Assembly: GCA_030447525.1 (NCBI GenBank)
Contig: JAUJOR010000009.1
Location: 62,001-126,000, forward strand
Origin: Chloroflexota bacterium
Lineage (GTDB): Bacteria; Chloroflexota; UBA11872; UBA12225
Reading direction: 5' to 3'
DNA: 64,000 nt
A model generated the notes under the pieces. The model was not told the origin of the DNA. It worked only from the letters and a program-made list of their open reading frames with translations, and did no database searches. This document shows positions 40,892-49,961 of the stretch, piece by piece (within the stretch, counting starts at the first letter, position 1; the number at the start of each line of letters is the position of its first letter). Both the position numbers and the translations under genes were made by a program.

Positions 40892-42508
40892 ATGAGTGAG
40901 CTCTCGGGATCGATGATTCTGCTGCTCCTAGTGCGGCGGTGGACGTGGGTGGCCGGCGGGGCCGTGCTGGCGGCGACCGTGGCCGCCCTGGTAGTGATCA
41001 GCCAGCCGCGGATGTACACCACGTCCATCGACGTGGTGCCCAAGCGGGCACGCACCGAGGTGAACTATGACACGCGCATCCGCACCGTCTCCTCGGAGAC
41101 CACCACTGGGGGGCAGGGGCAAGGGGCTGGCGGCCTGACGGCCGTCTCGGCCGAGCGCCGGCAGGCCCTGGCGCAGCTGGTACGCAACCCTGACGTGGAA
41201 AAGGTGGTGCGGGAAGAGCTAGGCGCTGCCTTGCCGCCGGAGCTGCGGGCGCCCGGCGCCCTGCTCGACCTCGTGGAGGCCAGGGTGGTGCCCCGCAGCG
41301 AGATCATCACCATCACCGTCGACGGGCCATCCGCCGCCGTAGCAGAGCAGGTCGCCCTGAGCTGGGCGCGGGCCTACGAGCGGCACGTGAACCAGCTCTA
41401 CGCCCCCTCAGGGGCGACGAACGGCATGGACGCTCAAGTGGCCGAGGCAGGCAAACAGTACGACGCCGCCGAGGCGTCGCTCACGGCCTTTACGGCGACG
41501 GTACCCTTGGCAGAGAACAACAGGCTGCTGGCGCGCAAGCTCCAGCAGCTGAACGATATCTTGAATGGCCAGCAGGTAGCGCTAGGGGACCTGTATGCCG
41601 TTGCCCGGCGCGTCAATCTCTTCCTGATCCAGGCACAAGCCCTGCAGCAGCAGCTCGAAGCGGCGCAGGACAACAGCGCGACGGCGAGCAACCAGCTGGC
41701 GCTGACCCTCCTCAAGACGCAGGCCTATGCTGCCTCCATTGCGCCTGGTGCAACGACAGGGGGCGCTTCCGAGACCGCCGCGCCCGCCTCGCCCGATCAA
41801 GTCCGTGGCGAGGGGCAGACACGGCCTGAGGGGCAGGGATCGGGATCGCCCCCCCGGCGAATGCCGGACTGGGCCCTGCCGGCCGGCTTGCAGCTCCAGG
41901 TACCGGCGACAGATACGCCGGTGACGCTGGCGCAGCAGCGAGCGGACGTGGCGGCCACGGTTGCGGCCCTGCAGGAGTGGCGCCTGCGCCTGCAGCAAGA
42001 CATCCAGGCCCGCTCGCTGGGCGCTTTCCCTGCCGGATCAGCGCCCGCGCCCGATGGATCAGAGTCGGAGGCCGAGCAGCTCATACAGCGGTTCGAGCAG
42101 GAAGTGCGGGAGCTGCAGGGGACGGTCGCCGAGCAGACGGCACGTCAGAAGACCCTGCAGCAGGCACGGGACGTGGCCCTGGAAAGTTACTCCAGCCTCT
42201 TGAAGAAGGCTGAAGAGAACCGCGTCGCCAACGCTGTGGGCGCGGGCAACGAGGTGAGCCTGGCCAGTCAATCCGTGGCCGGGGCAACGCTAGAGTCGCG
42301 GGGACTCCTCCGGCTGACCGCCCTGGCGGCCGTCACCGGCGCCCTGCTAGCAGCGACCGTCCTGGTGCTCAGCTCCCTTTGGGGGGCCATCTATCGCCAG
42401 GCTGAGGCCGCCGCCCGGCAGACCTCCACCTCACAGCCCGCCACGTCTTCTCCAGCCGCTCCATCCCGGAACACGGCCGGCGCCGCCGAAACCGTCGTCG
42501 CGGGCTAG
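40892..42508 (+). CDS. Wzz-like polysaccharide co-polymerase / chain-length determinant, copy 2
   Basis: This 538-residue protein is a tandem paralogue of the gene at 39015. It shares RRWTWVAGGAVLA, MYTTSIDVVPKRARTEV, DTRIRT, AERRQALAQLVRNPDVE, PRSEIITI and a final SRGLLRLTALAAVTGALL helix. The exported part has long Gln/Ala/Leu/Glu-rich coiled-coil segments. Compared with copy 1 it has an inserted Gly/Pro/Ser-rich linker (about 287-325) in the middle of the exported region and a Thr/Ser/Pro-rich tail after the last helix. No kinase domain is present. It is followed closely (17-base gap) by the convergent O-antigen ligase gene. The upstream ribosome site is weak. Confidence 0.85.
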   Translation: MSELSGSMILLLLVRRWTWVAGGAVLAATVAALVVISQPRMYTTSIDVVPKRARTEVNYDTRIRTVSSETTTGGQGQGAGGLTAVSAERRQALAQLVRNPDVEKVVREELGAALPPELRAPGALLDLVEARVVPRSEIITITVDGPSAAVAEQVALSWARAYERHVNQLYAPSGATNGMDAQVAEAGKQYDAAEASLTAFTATVPLAENNRLLARKLQQLNDILNGQQVALGDLYAVARRVNLFLIQAQALQQQLEAAQDNSATASNQLALTLLKTQAYAASIAPGATTGGASETAAPASPDQVRGEGQTRPEGQGSGSPPRRMPDWALPAGLQLQVPATDTPVTLAQQRADVAATVAALQEWRLRLQQDIQARSLGAFPAGSAPAPDGSESEAEQLIQRFEQEVRELQGTVAEQTARQKTLQQARDVALESYSSLLKKAEENRVANAVGAGNEVSLASQSVAGATLESRGLLRLTALAAVTGALLAATVLVLSSLWGAIYRQAEAAARQTSTSQPATSSPAAPSRNTAGAAETVVAG

Positions 42509-42525
42509 TCGGCCGAACCCCGACA

Positions 42526-44100
42526 TCAGCGCCCCGGCTGACTTCCGCTCCAGGCGGGTCTACGATGCCCCTGCGAGCACGGCTCGTCGGGAGTATCCGC
42601 GAAGGACTTCTCCAGAGGTGTTTGGCGCGCCTCTGGGGCGACGTTCCCGGCGGCGGCGCCTAGCCCGAGCACGATCCAGAGTAGAAGCCCGCCTCGTGCG
42701 CCGGGGGCAATAGCGTCGGTCAGCCCGTAGACCATGAAGCCGGCCATGCCGAACGCGAGTCCCAGTCCGGTCCAGCGCACCAGGGCGTCTCCTGACCGCG
42801 CCGCGAGCGCGCAGCTGCGGAAGAAGCCTAGCACCACAAGTCCGAAGGCGATGGCGCCGGGGATACCCAGCTCGAGGGCGTATTCGAGGTAGATGTTGTG
42901 GGCGTGGGGGACGTACTGATTCCACAACAGGAAGGGGACGTAGAGGGCGTGCAGCACGGCGTTGAACTGCCCCGGGCCGATGCCGGTAAAGGGGAAGTCC
43001 TGCAGCATGTAGAGGGAGCGTTCCCACAGCTCCCGGCGGCTGGCAAAGCTGTCCAGGATGCTCTCTTCCCCTGAGAGGCGGGTCCAGCGTACGAGTATCT
43101 GCCAGCCCGTGCGAGCCCCCAGACCGAGGAGCGCGGCGTACAGCACCGGCACCGCCACCCGCAGCCCCACCGGCCAGCGGCGCGCGTGCACGGCCGTCAC
43201 AGAGATGGCCCCGCCGAGGAGCGCCAGTCCCACCCCGCCCCCGGCGAAGCCGCTACGTGACTGCGTGGCCAGGAGGAGGACGAGCGAGACGCATCCCGCC
43301 AGCACCGCCAGCGAGGGACGCCAGACCGCCACACCTGTCGGTGCGCCCGATCCCCTTGCGGTCCGCTGGCCGCGGGTTAGCAGACCATGCCCCTGGGCGA
43401 GGAGCACGGGTAGCAGCAGCACCAGCGTTCCGGCCAGCTCGTTGGCGTGGATACCGCCTCTGGCTGTGTGCGGCACCACTCCCCGTATCAGGGGCGGGGG
43501 GCGCCCGGCGAGGGCATCCAGGGGCGTAAACTTGCCCGTAATCCACTCCACGCCCACCAGCCCCACGCCGGCGAGCAGGAGCGCCAGGACCGACAGCATG
43601 GCCACCGCCCCGGCCAGCGCCCGGGGCGTGGTCACCGCGTCGGCGATCCCCACCAGCACGGCTACTCCCAAGGCCATCCCCAGGACTTTAGGGAGGCCGG
43701 CCTGCCAGTCGGCGATGGGGATACAGGCCAGACACGTGGCCAGGAGGACGCACACTAGGGGCAGGCCCATACCCGGGATCCTGGCCGGCCGGCTGTGGCC
43801 GCGCCGGCGTATGGCCCACAGAATCGGAATGACGGGCAGGGCAGCCAGGGTGAGCAGGGGCCAGCGCCAGGGGAACCAGAACAGCGGGAGAATCGTGGCG
43901 AGCACCGCCAGATGCGCCATACGCTCCAAGGTGACCCGTTGTGGAATGAGCCGTGCGCGGATTCGGCGCTCTCCGCCGGCGCCGCTCAGGTTAGACGCCG
44001 GCGGCACCGCTTCTCCCGGAAGCCGGTGGTCCAAACGGTCGGCTTCCGGGTCCAGCTGGCGGGCAGCGCTGCCCATCAGCGCTGCCCTTAGCCGTCGCAT
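42526..44100 (-). CDS. O-antigen ligase / polymerase family membrane protein (Wzy_C)
   Basis: This 524-residue protein has about twelve hydrophobic segments and a large exported loop. The loop includes RELWERSLYMLQDFPFTGIGPGQF (in part) and HAHNIYLEYALELGIPGAIAF, which is the Wzy_C signature (H-x-H-N in the exported loop). The first 60 residues are Arg-rich and the C-terminus is polar. Members either ligate or polymerise lipid-linked glycans on the outer face of the membrane. With Wzz-like proteins next to it, a polymerase role is as likely as a ligase role. It is convergent with the second Wzz-like gene. The start could be ATG 44100 or a later one such as the Met before AHLAVLATILP. Confidence 0.85.
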   Translation of the reverse strand: MRRLRAALMGSAARQLDPEADRLDHRLPGEAVPPASNLSGAGGERRIRARLIPQRVTLERMAHLAVLATILPLFWFPWRWPLLTLAALPVIPILWAIRRRGHSRPARIPGMGLPLVCVLLATCLACIPIADWQAGLPKVLGMALGVAVLVGIADAVTTPRALAGAVAMLSVLALLLAGVGLVGVEWITGKFTPLDALAGRPPPLIRGVVPHTARGGIHANELAGTLVLLLPVLLAQGHGLLTRGQRTARGSGAPTGVAVWRPSLAVLAGCVSLVLLLATQSRSGFAGGGVGLALLGGAISVTAVHARRWPVGLRVAVPVLYAALLGLGARTGWQILVRWTRLSGEESILDSFASRRELWERSLYMLQDFPFTGIGPGQFNAVLHALYVPFLLWNQYVPHAHNIYLEYALELGIPGAIAFGLVVLGFFRSCALAARSGDALVRWTGLGLAFGMAGFMVYGLTDAIAPGARGGLLLWIVLGLGAAAGNVAPEARQTPLEKSFADTPDEPCSQGHRRPAWSGSQPGR

Positions 44101-44477
44101 CGGAGCAGCTGTTGGCTAACATCTACAGCCACGGTGCGGCGCTCCGAGCGTCGCTGCGCGCACATCGTAGTGTCAAGCTGGATGGTAGCAGGGACAACAG
44201 ACGTGACCCCTCATTTCGTAAGCCCGACGCTCCCCCGGTGAGAACTGGAACGTTGAGAGTCTGGACGAAGCGCCGTCGGCCCCGACCGCAGGCGGCCACT
44301 CACCAGAGCAAGAGATAGTATTGCCCAGGGGCTTCCGCCATGATGTCAGGTCATCCCTCCGGAGCGAACCTCGTCCCCCTCGGGGGGATGACTCGAGGCA
44401 AGCCATGGCCTACGCCCGGGCCGGCAGTTCTGGCGCAGCTCTGACGGAACGGATGGCTGCCCATTAGCCGCAACAAG
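44101..44477. other. 377-base divergent intergenic region
   Basis: It lies between the starts of the O-antigen ligase and the TPR protein, so it should hold promoters for both. I see no convincing -35/-10 pair. An inverted repeat is present at 44350-44392. No coding sequence is supported. Confidence 0.45.
44350..44392. repeat. Inverted repeat in the divergent promoter region
   Basis: GTCATCCC (44350-44357) pairs with GGGATGAC (44385-44392), and the interior contains a second hairpin, CCCCC-TC-GGGGG. It resembles the ATGAC-ended palindrome at 40744-40813. It may be a repetitive extragenic element or an operator. Confidence 0.4.
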
Positions 44478-45659
44478 GTGCCCCCGCCTGGCCGTAATTC
44501 AGGGCAGTACGCCCGGCGCGCTCTAGTGCGACTGACAGTCCCGGCCCTGGCCGCCGTGATCGCCGTTGGCGTTTGCCTGGTGCTTGGCCCGCAGCTCGCT
44601 CGCGTGATGTTGACGAATATTGCCGCCGTTGAGGTCGCCAGGACGGGCTTCCGCAGCGGCCCGACCGAGCGTGAACACACACACTCTCTCCTTAGAGCGC
44701 AACAGCTTCTCGAATCCGCGCAACGTCTCCCAGGGGCCGGACCGGCGATTGAGAGTCTGCTGGCGCAAGTCGCCCTGCAGCGGGGCGCGGTAGAGGCTGC
44801 CGTCGAGCATCTGCGCCTGGCTGGAGCGGACCGCCCAGGACCGGCCATCAGGTGGCGCCTCGGCCAGCTGTACTTGAGCCAGGGACGTGAAGCGGAAGCG
44901 CTCGCCGAGTGGCGGAGCGCGCAGGCAGGCGGGCTGCTCCTAGCGGAGGCGCAGCGTTACGCTGCAGCCGGCGCCCTGGAGGAGGCATTGCGCTGGTACA
45001 CATTCGCGATCGCCATACAACCCGAGGTGGAAGCGGCCTATCTCGGCCGGGCCGCCGCTTATGAGAGGATGCAGCGGCCTGCCGAAGCGGCGTCCGTCTA
45101 CCGGCAGCTGATGGCCGTCGTTCCCGACTCGGTAGAGGGGCACATCCGCCTGGCCAACCTACTCAGCGGATCGGAGCACAGGCCAGACCTCGCTCGGGAG
45201 GTGCTGCAGCGGTGCTTAGAGACGACCACGAACGGCCACGGCTGCCTCTACTATCTCGCCATCCTCAATCAGCAGGCAGGGCGTCTTGAGGAAGCCTTAG
45301 ACCAGATGAGCCACTTCGTCAGGCTCGCGCCGGAGAGCGGCGACGGCTGGGTTGCGCTGGGGCAGATGCACGCCGCGCAGGGCAGCTGCAGACATGCGCT
45401 GCGGATGTACCAGAACGCCGAGCGACTGGGGCGGCACCCCGTCTGGCGCTGGCTAGCGCTGTCCCATGCAGGCCAGGTCTACCGGGCCATGGGGCGCAAA
45501 GCGGAAGCCGAGGCGGTACTTGAGCGGGCCGTGCGCGTCGCCGAGCGCCACGAGGCTGGGCCCACCAACATCGCCGGACTGCAGGCCGAGCTCGCTCAAC
45601 TCCGAGCGAGCGGCGAAAGCGCGCCACCGTCCACCACCACGATCCGCTGTAGAGACTGA
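44478..45659 (+). CDS. Membrane-anchored TPR protein
   Basis: This 393-residue protein has one N-terminal membrane helix (about 17-38) followed by about eight tetratricopeptide-like repeats. Visible repeats include AIRWRLGQLYLSQGREAEAL, EEALRWYTFAIAIQPEVEAAY, AAYERMQRPAEAASVYRQL, CLYYLAILNQQAGRLEEAL and ALSHAGQVYRAMGRKAEAE. The TPR part would be exported. Such proteins act as scaffolds for membrane complexes, here perhaps the neighbouring ligase/polymerase and Wzz-like proteins (inferred from position). It ends 1 base before rfbF, which suggests a shared transcript. The start is GTG 44478. Confidence 0.82.
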   Translation: MPPPGRNSGQYARRALVRLTVPALAAVIAVGVCLVLGPQLARVMLTNIAAVEVARTGFRSGPTEREHTHSLLRAQQLLESAQRLPGAGPAIESLLAQVALQRGAVEAAVEHLRLAGADRPGPAIRWRLGQLYLSQGREAEALAEWRSAQAGGLLLAEAQRYAAAGALEEALRWYTFAIAIQPEVEAAYLGRAAAYERMQRPAEAASVYRQLMAVVPDSVEGHIRLANLLSGSEHRPDLAREVLQRCLETTTNGHGCLYYLAILNQQAGRLEEALDQMSHFVRLAPESGDGWVALGQMHAAQGSCRHALRMYQNAERLGRHPVWRWLALSHAGQVYRAMGRKAEAEAVLERAVRVAERHEAGPTNIAGLQAELAQLRASGESAPPSTTTIRCRD

Positions 45660-45660
45660 G

Positions 45661-46452
45661 ATGCCTAGAGATACTGCCATCCAGACGGTCATCCTGTGCG
45701 GCGGGCGCGGCACACGCTTGCGCGAGTACACCGAGACGATCCCCAAGGTACTGGTAGAGGTAGGCGGGCGCCCCATCCTGTGGCACATCATGAAGAGCTT
45801 TGCCCACTTTGGCTACGGTGACTTTGTGCTGGCGCTCGGCTACCTGGCCGACCGAGTAAAGCAGTACTTCTTGGACTATCATGGGTGGCGCGGTCGCGAC
45901 CTGCGCCTGCAGCTCGGCTCCCAGCAACCCCCTGAGATCCTGGGGGCTGACGGCGACAACTGGGCTATCACCTTCGCCGATACGGGGCCGGAGACCAATA
46001 CGGGAGGGCGCATCAAGCGTCTACAGCCCTACATCGACGGGGATGTCTTCTTCGCTACCTACGGCGACGGCGTGGCGGACCTCGACCTCGGCCGGCTGCT
46101 CGCCTTCCACCGCGCCCACGGGCGCATCGCCACGGTGACCGCCGTGCAGCCCAGCCTGGCGTTCGGCGTGCTGAACGTGAACGCCGAAGGGCACGTCACC
46201 CGCTTTAGCGAGAAGCCACCGCTGGACGCCTGGATCAACGGGGGGTTCTTCGTATTTGACCGCCGGGTGTTCGACTACCTGGAGGACGACAGCGTGCTGG
46301 AGCTCGAGCCGCTGGAGCGCCTGGCCGCCGGCGGGGAGTTGATGGCCTACAAGCACGATGGGTTCTGGGCCTGCATGGATACCTACAAGGACACCGAGCG
46401 TTTGAACGAGCTATGGAGGAAAGGCGAGGCGGCGTGGAAGGTGTGGCGCTAG
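45661..46452 (+). CDS. rfbF: Glucose-1-phosphate cytidylyltransferase
   Basis: This 263-residue enzyme makes CDP-glucose from CTP and glucose-1-phosphate. It has the nucleotidyltransferase start TVILCGGRGTRLREYTETIPK (partly; CGGRGTRL at 13-20, Lys29), the family-specific HGWRGRDLRLQ segment, YGDGVADLDL, INGGFFVFDRRVFDYL and KHDGFWACMDTYKD near the end, which match RfbF rather than RmlA. It feeds the CDP-glucose 4,6-dehydratase that overlaps its end. ATG 45661 is chosen because it follows the TPR stop by 1 base and starts right at the fold. The longer frame to 45466 lies inside the TPR gene. Confidence 0.93.
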   Translation: MPRDTAIQTVILCGGRGTRLREYTETIPKVLVEVGGRPILWHIMKSFAHFGYGDFVLALGYLADRVKQYFLDYHGWRGRDLRLQLGSQQPPEILGADGDNWAITFADTGPETNTGGRIKRLQPYIDGDVFFATYGDGVADLDLGRLLAFHRAHGRIATVTAVQPSLAFGVLNVNAEGHVTRFSEKPPLDAWINGGFFVFDRRVFDYLEDDSVLELEPLERLAAGGELMAYKHDGFWACMDTYKDTERLNELWRKGEAAWKVWR

Positions 46453-47492
46453 AGAGCAGGGCCGCCGGGGACGAGCCGCGGGCCACCTTCTGGCGGGGCA
46501 AGAGCGTCCTCGTCACCGGGGCCGGGGGCTTCGTCGGCTCCTGGCTCACTCACGCGCTCGTGGGGCTCGGGGCGAACGTGGTGGTGATCCTGCGCGACCA
46601 GGTCGGCCTGGGCAACTTTGAGTCCTTGGGACTGGCGTCGCGCGTCCACGTCGTCCGCGGCTCGATCACCGACTACCCGCTGGTGGAGCGCACGGTCAAC
46701 GAGTATGAGGTTGACAGCTGCTTCCACTTGGCAGCGCAGGCCATCGTGGGGGCCGCCAACCGCTCGCCCCTGTCGACGTTCGAGTCCAACATCAAAGGGA
46801 CGTGGACAGTGCTCGAGGCCTGCCGCGTGAACAAGATGACGGAGCGCGTCGTGGTGGCCTCGAGCGACAAAGCGTACGGTCCACAACCACGGCTGCCCTA
46901 CGAAGAGGACATGCCCCTGCTGGGCATCAACCCTTACGACGCGTCAAAGGTCTGCACCGACGTGCTGGCACGCAGCTATCAGCACACTTACGAGATGCCC
47001 CTGACCATCGCCCGCTGCGCCAACATCTACGGGGGCGGAGACGTCAACTTCTCCCGCCTGATCCCCGGGACGATCCGCTCAGCCCTGTTGGGGGAAGCGC
47101 CGGTCGTCCGAAGTGACGGGACGCCGGTGCGCGACTACCTGTACATCGACGATGCGGTAGGGGCATACCTGACGTTAGGCAAGCAGGCAGCGCGTAGCGA
47201 CGTACGGGGCAAGGCATTCAACTTCGGCTCGGATCGCCCGATCAGCGCGCTCGATCTGGTACGCCAGATCCTGGAGGTTTGCGGTCGGACGGATCTCGTC
47301 CCTGACATTCAGGGGAAAGGGACGCTGGCGGGGGAGATCGACCGGCAGTACCTGAGCAGTCAGAAAGCAGGCCGCACGCTGGGCTGGAGCCCTCGCGTAC
47401 CACTCGACCAAGGCTTGCCTCGTACAGTCGAATGGTACGCGTCGGACTTGCGAACGCGCTCTGCGGCCGTCCCGCCGGTGAGAGAACCGTGA
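46434..47492 (+). CDS. rfbG: CDP-glucose 4,6-dehydratase
   Basis: This protein of about 352 residues is an extended SDR that turns CDP-glucose into CDP-4-keto-6-deoxyglucose. It has FWRGKSVLVTGAGGFVGSWL (NAD motif at about 28-35), HLAAQAIVGAANRSPLSTF, VVASSDKAYG, NPYDASK with the catalytic YxxxK (about 168-172) and CANIYGGGDVNFSRLIP, all typical of RfbG-type dehydratases. It overlaps the 3' end of rfbF. GTG 46434 is preferred because GGAGGAAAGG (46415-46424) lies about 9 bases upstream; ATG 46413 gives the longest frame without a ribosome site. The next gene starts after 207 bases in which I see nothing. Confidence 0.88.
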   Translation: MEGVALESRAAGDEPRATFWRGKSVLVTGAGGFVGSWLTHALVGLGANVVVILRDQVGLGNFESLGLASRVHVVRGSITDYPLVERTVNEYEVDSCFHLAAQAIVGAANRSPLSTFESNIKGTWTVLEACRVNKMTERVVVASSDKAYGPQPRLPYEEDMPLLGINPYDASKVCTDVLARSYQHTYEMPLTIARCANIYGGGDVNFSRLIPGTIRSALLGEAPVVRSDGTPVRDYLYIDDAVGAYLTLGKQAARSDVRGKAFNFGSDRPISALDLVRQILEVCGRTDLVPDIQGKGTLAGEIDRQYLSSQKAGRTLGWSPRVPLDQGLPRTVEWYASDLRTRSAAVPPVREP

Positions 47493-47699
47493 TGACGCCG
47501 ACCAGAGCGGGGCGTGGCGTGACGCTGCCAGGAACGCGTACCGTGCGGATGGCCGAGCCACCCCTGAGGCGTTCCGTTCCGCCGTGCTGCTTCTACCGCC
47601 GGTGTTGCCAGCGGCACCAATGTCCGCGCCAGATACCCCCGGCGGTTACGGCGGTCTTCGGGGCCGGCGAGTGGGGTACATCCTGGGCCTGCCATCACC

Positions 47700-49181
47700 G
47701 TGGTAGCAGATAACGCCAGGCGCGAAGGTGAGCCAGCAGCACTCGAGGTGCGCCTACGAGGCAGACTGGTCGGCAACACGTTGGTGCAGTTCGTCAATCC
47801 TGCCCTACGTGTGGGGCTTGGGATCGTCCTAACGGCGGCTCTCAGCCGGTACTTGGGTGTAGCTGGCTACGGCGAATACGCCTTGGTCTTTGCCTACGTC
47901 GCAACCTTCAATGGCATCTTCAACAATTGGGGGCTGAGCACCATCTGTCTTCGCGAAATCAGCCAGCATCCAGAAGCACGGGCGCAAGTGCTGACCAGCA
48001 CGGCAGCGCTCCAGGCCCTGGTGGCAGGGGGGAGCTACGGACTGCTCCTCGCAGGGCTCCCTTTGCTCAACTACCCGCCCACGGTCAACTGGTCAATCGC
48101 GCTGTACGGTCTGTCAGTGCTGTTGACGCCCCTCGATATCCTGGCGCTCCCCTTTCAGGCCGATCTTCGGCTGGCGCAACTCGTTGCTCCGGCCATGTTT
48201 GGCGCACTGCTCAACTTCTTATTCAGCATGGCCGTCATATCCTTGAACGGTCCGCTTTTCGCCCTCGTCGGCGCCGCTCTGGCGGCATTGGCGCTCCAAT
48301 ACCTGTGGGTGACCGTGCTTAGCATCCGCTCGGTTCCGGCCACGGCGCGCCCGGCCGTGGCTCATTGGAAGCCATTAGTGAGAGATGCCTGGCCGCTGGG
48401 CCTGGCCACCATCGTCACCACTGGGCTGCAGCAAGCCCCGGTGCTCCTCTTGTCGCTTTTCAGCCTGGAAGCCGTTGGACTGTTCAACGCGGCGAGCCGG
48501 ATCCCTCAGCAACTCTTGATGATCCCGCTGGCGCTCCAGGCGTCGGTCTTCCCAGTCTTGTCGCGAACCTGGACAACAGATCGTGCGCGGTTTCGGACGC
48601 TCTTGAACCAACTCGTGGAGGGCACGCTGCTACTCGTTGTTCCTGTGGTAGTCCTTGCCATCGGCCTGGCGGAGCCGATCATGCGCCTCCTGTTCAGCGC
48701 CCAGTTCGCCGGCGCAGTCAAGCCTTTTGCGCTCATGATCGTCGTATTCGGCCTCCTGTGCCCTGGCATCCTGGTGGGGGAGGCCCTGATCGCCGCAGGG
48801 CTCCAACGCGTCAACTTGGTGATCCTCAGCGCCAGCACGCCGGTGCTGGCTGTCCTACTGCTCGTGTTGGTACCCGCCAGGGGCGCGGCCGGAGCGGCGC
48901 TGGCCCTGGCGCTGTGCTACTCCGGGATCCTGGCGGCGCTCATGAGCGCCGCCCACCGTCGCCTAGGTACCGATCGAATCGTTCAAGCCGTTGCCCGTGC
49001 GGTGCTCGCCGCCGTTCTCGGCGTCAGCACCCTCGCGCTTGCGCCGTTGCCCGAAAAAGTGCTGTCTGCGACTATTGGGGCGACCGTGGCGCTCACGACC
49101 ATCGCGCTCCTCTCCCCGGCGGCACCGCGGGAGCTACTGATGCTGCTCCGGGCCCTACCCCGTCCGCGCCGAGCCCGCTAG
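47700..49181 (+). CDS. Polysaccharide flippase (Wzx/MOP superfamily)
   Basis: This 493-residue protein has about fourteen hydrophobic segments of the Wzx/RfbX type. It has LVQFVNPALRVGLGIVLTAALSRYLG (in part) at the start, the family-typical GYGEYALVFAYV, an internal repeat beginning RDAWPLGLATIVTTGLQQAPVLLLS, and GLFNAASRIPQQLLMIP. It would flip lipid-linked repeat units across the membrane for polymerisation outside. The ABC exporter at 11888-14123 offers a different route in the same locus. The GTG at 47700 is the start of the frame and directly precedes the first basic segment. Confidence 0.9.
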   Translation: MVADNARREGEPAALEVRLRGRLVGNTLVQFVNPALRVGLGIVLTAALSRYLGVAGYGEYALVFAYVATFNGIFNNWGLSTICLREISQHPEARAQVLTSTAALQALVAGGSYGLLLAGLPLLNYPPTVNWSIALYGLSVLLTPLDILALPFQADLRLAQLVAPAMFGALLNFLFSMAVISLNGPLFALVGAALAALALQYLWVTVLSIRSVPATARPAVAHWKPLVRDAWPLGLATIVTTGLQQAPVLLLSLFSLEAVGLFNAASRIPQQLLMIPLALQASVFPVLSRTWTTDRARFRTLLNQLVEGTLLLVVPVVVLAIGLAEPIMRLLFSAQFAGAVKPFALMIVVFGLLCPGILVGEALIAAGLQRVNLVILSASTPVLAVLLLVLVPARGAAGAALALALCYSGILAALMSAAHRRLGTDRIVQAVARAVLAAVLGVSTLALAPLPEKVLSATIGATVALTTIALLSPAAPRELLMLLRALPRPRRAR

Positions 49182-49318
49182 CATGTCCATGTCTCCGCCC
49201 ATCGCTCGCCTGAAGCGATACATACGGCGACCGCGTCTCGGGATCCGGCGACGCTTCATTGCGCGATCGGCTTGGTCTCAGCCCCTTGGGCCGCGCCGCA
49301 TATCGGGGGCATTCGTTC

Positions 49319-49939
49319 ATGTACCCTGAGCGTGACTGCCTCCATTTCCTGACGGTTGACACCGACGGATTCAACGCACCAACCCCAACAGCAGGGACGA
49401 CCGCTCCGGCCGTCCGCTCGCGCCCCGACACCCTGAATGTCGGCTGCGGGAAGGCACGTCTCGAAGGAGCGCTCAACGTCGATCTTAGTCCCAGGAGCTA
49501 CGCTGATCTCTTATATGATCTGCGTCGATTTCCGTGGCCGTTCGCGGGCGACTTGTTCACTCATGTCCAGTGTCACGATGTCTTGGAGCATCTCCCGGAT
49601 ACGATCAGGACAATGGAGGAGATCCACCGCCTCTGCAAGCCAGGCGCGACAGTGGCCATCACTACCCCACACTTCTCCTGTGCCAACGCCTTTACCGATC
49701 CAACACACTGTCACCAGTTCGGTTACTTCTCGTTCGACTTCCTCACTGGGGACGCAACGCACAATCACTACACCGACGTGCGATTCTCTTACCTCACCCG
49801 ACAACTGGTTTTTCATCCTTCCAGGAAGAACATCTTGTTGCGACGTCTCGCAAATCGATTTCCATCCTTCTATGAACGTCACCTTTGCTGGATACTGCCG
49901 GCTTGGTTCGTGAGCGTGGAGCTTCTCGTAATCAAGTGA
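49319..49939 (+). CDS. SAM-dependent methyltransferase, DPTH-motif type
   Basis: This 206-residue protein has a class I methyltransferase core: LNVGCGKARLEGALNVDLSP as motif I and the acidic ribose site, CHDVLEHLPD as motif II, and CKPGATVAITTPHFS. A later FTDPTHCHQFGYFSFDF segment is shared in pattern (PH[FY]S, DPTH, S-x-DY/DF) with the protein at 61710, so the two are paralogues. Such proteins occur in many glycan loci and probably O-methylate sugars. ATG 49319 is preferred; a TTG at 49259 extends the frame by 20 less typical residues. A decayed glycosyltransferase follows directly. Confidence 0.8.
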   Translation: MYPERDCLHFLTVDTDGFNAPTPTAGTTAPAVRSRPDTLNVGCGKARLEGALNVDLSPRSYADLLYDLRRFPWPFAGDLFTHVQCHDVLEHLPDTIRTMEEIHRLCKPGATVAITTPHFSCANAFTDPTHCHQFGYFSFDFLTGDATHNHYTDVRFSYLTRQLVFHPSRKNILLRRLANRFPSFYERHLCWILPAWFVSVELLVIK

Positions 49940-49961
49940 CCCCCGAGTTTACGTTTCATAA

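Noticed and set aside
47493..47699. A gene remnant between rfbG and the flippase
   Set aside because: None of the frames on either strand resembles a glycan gene or any motif I know; it is left as a plain gap.
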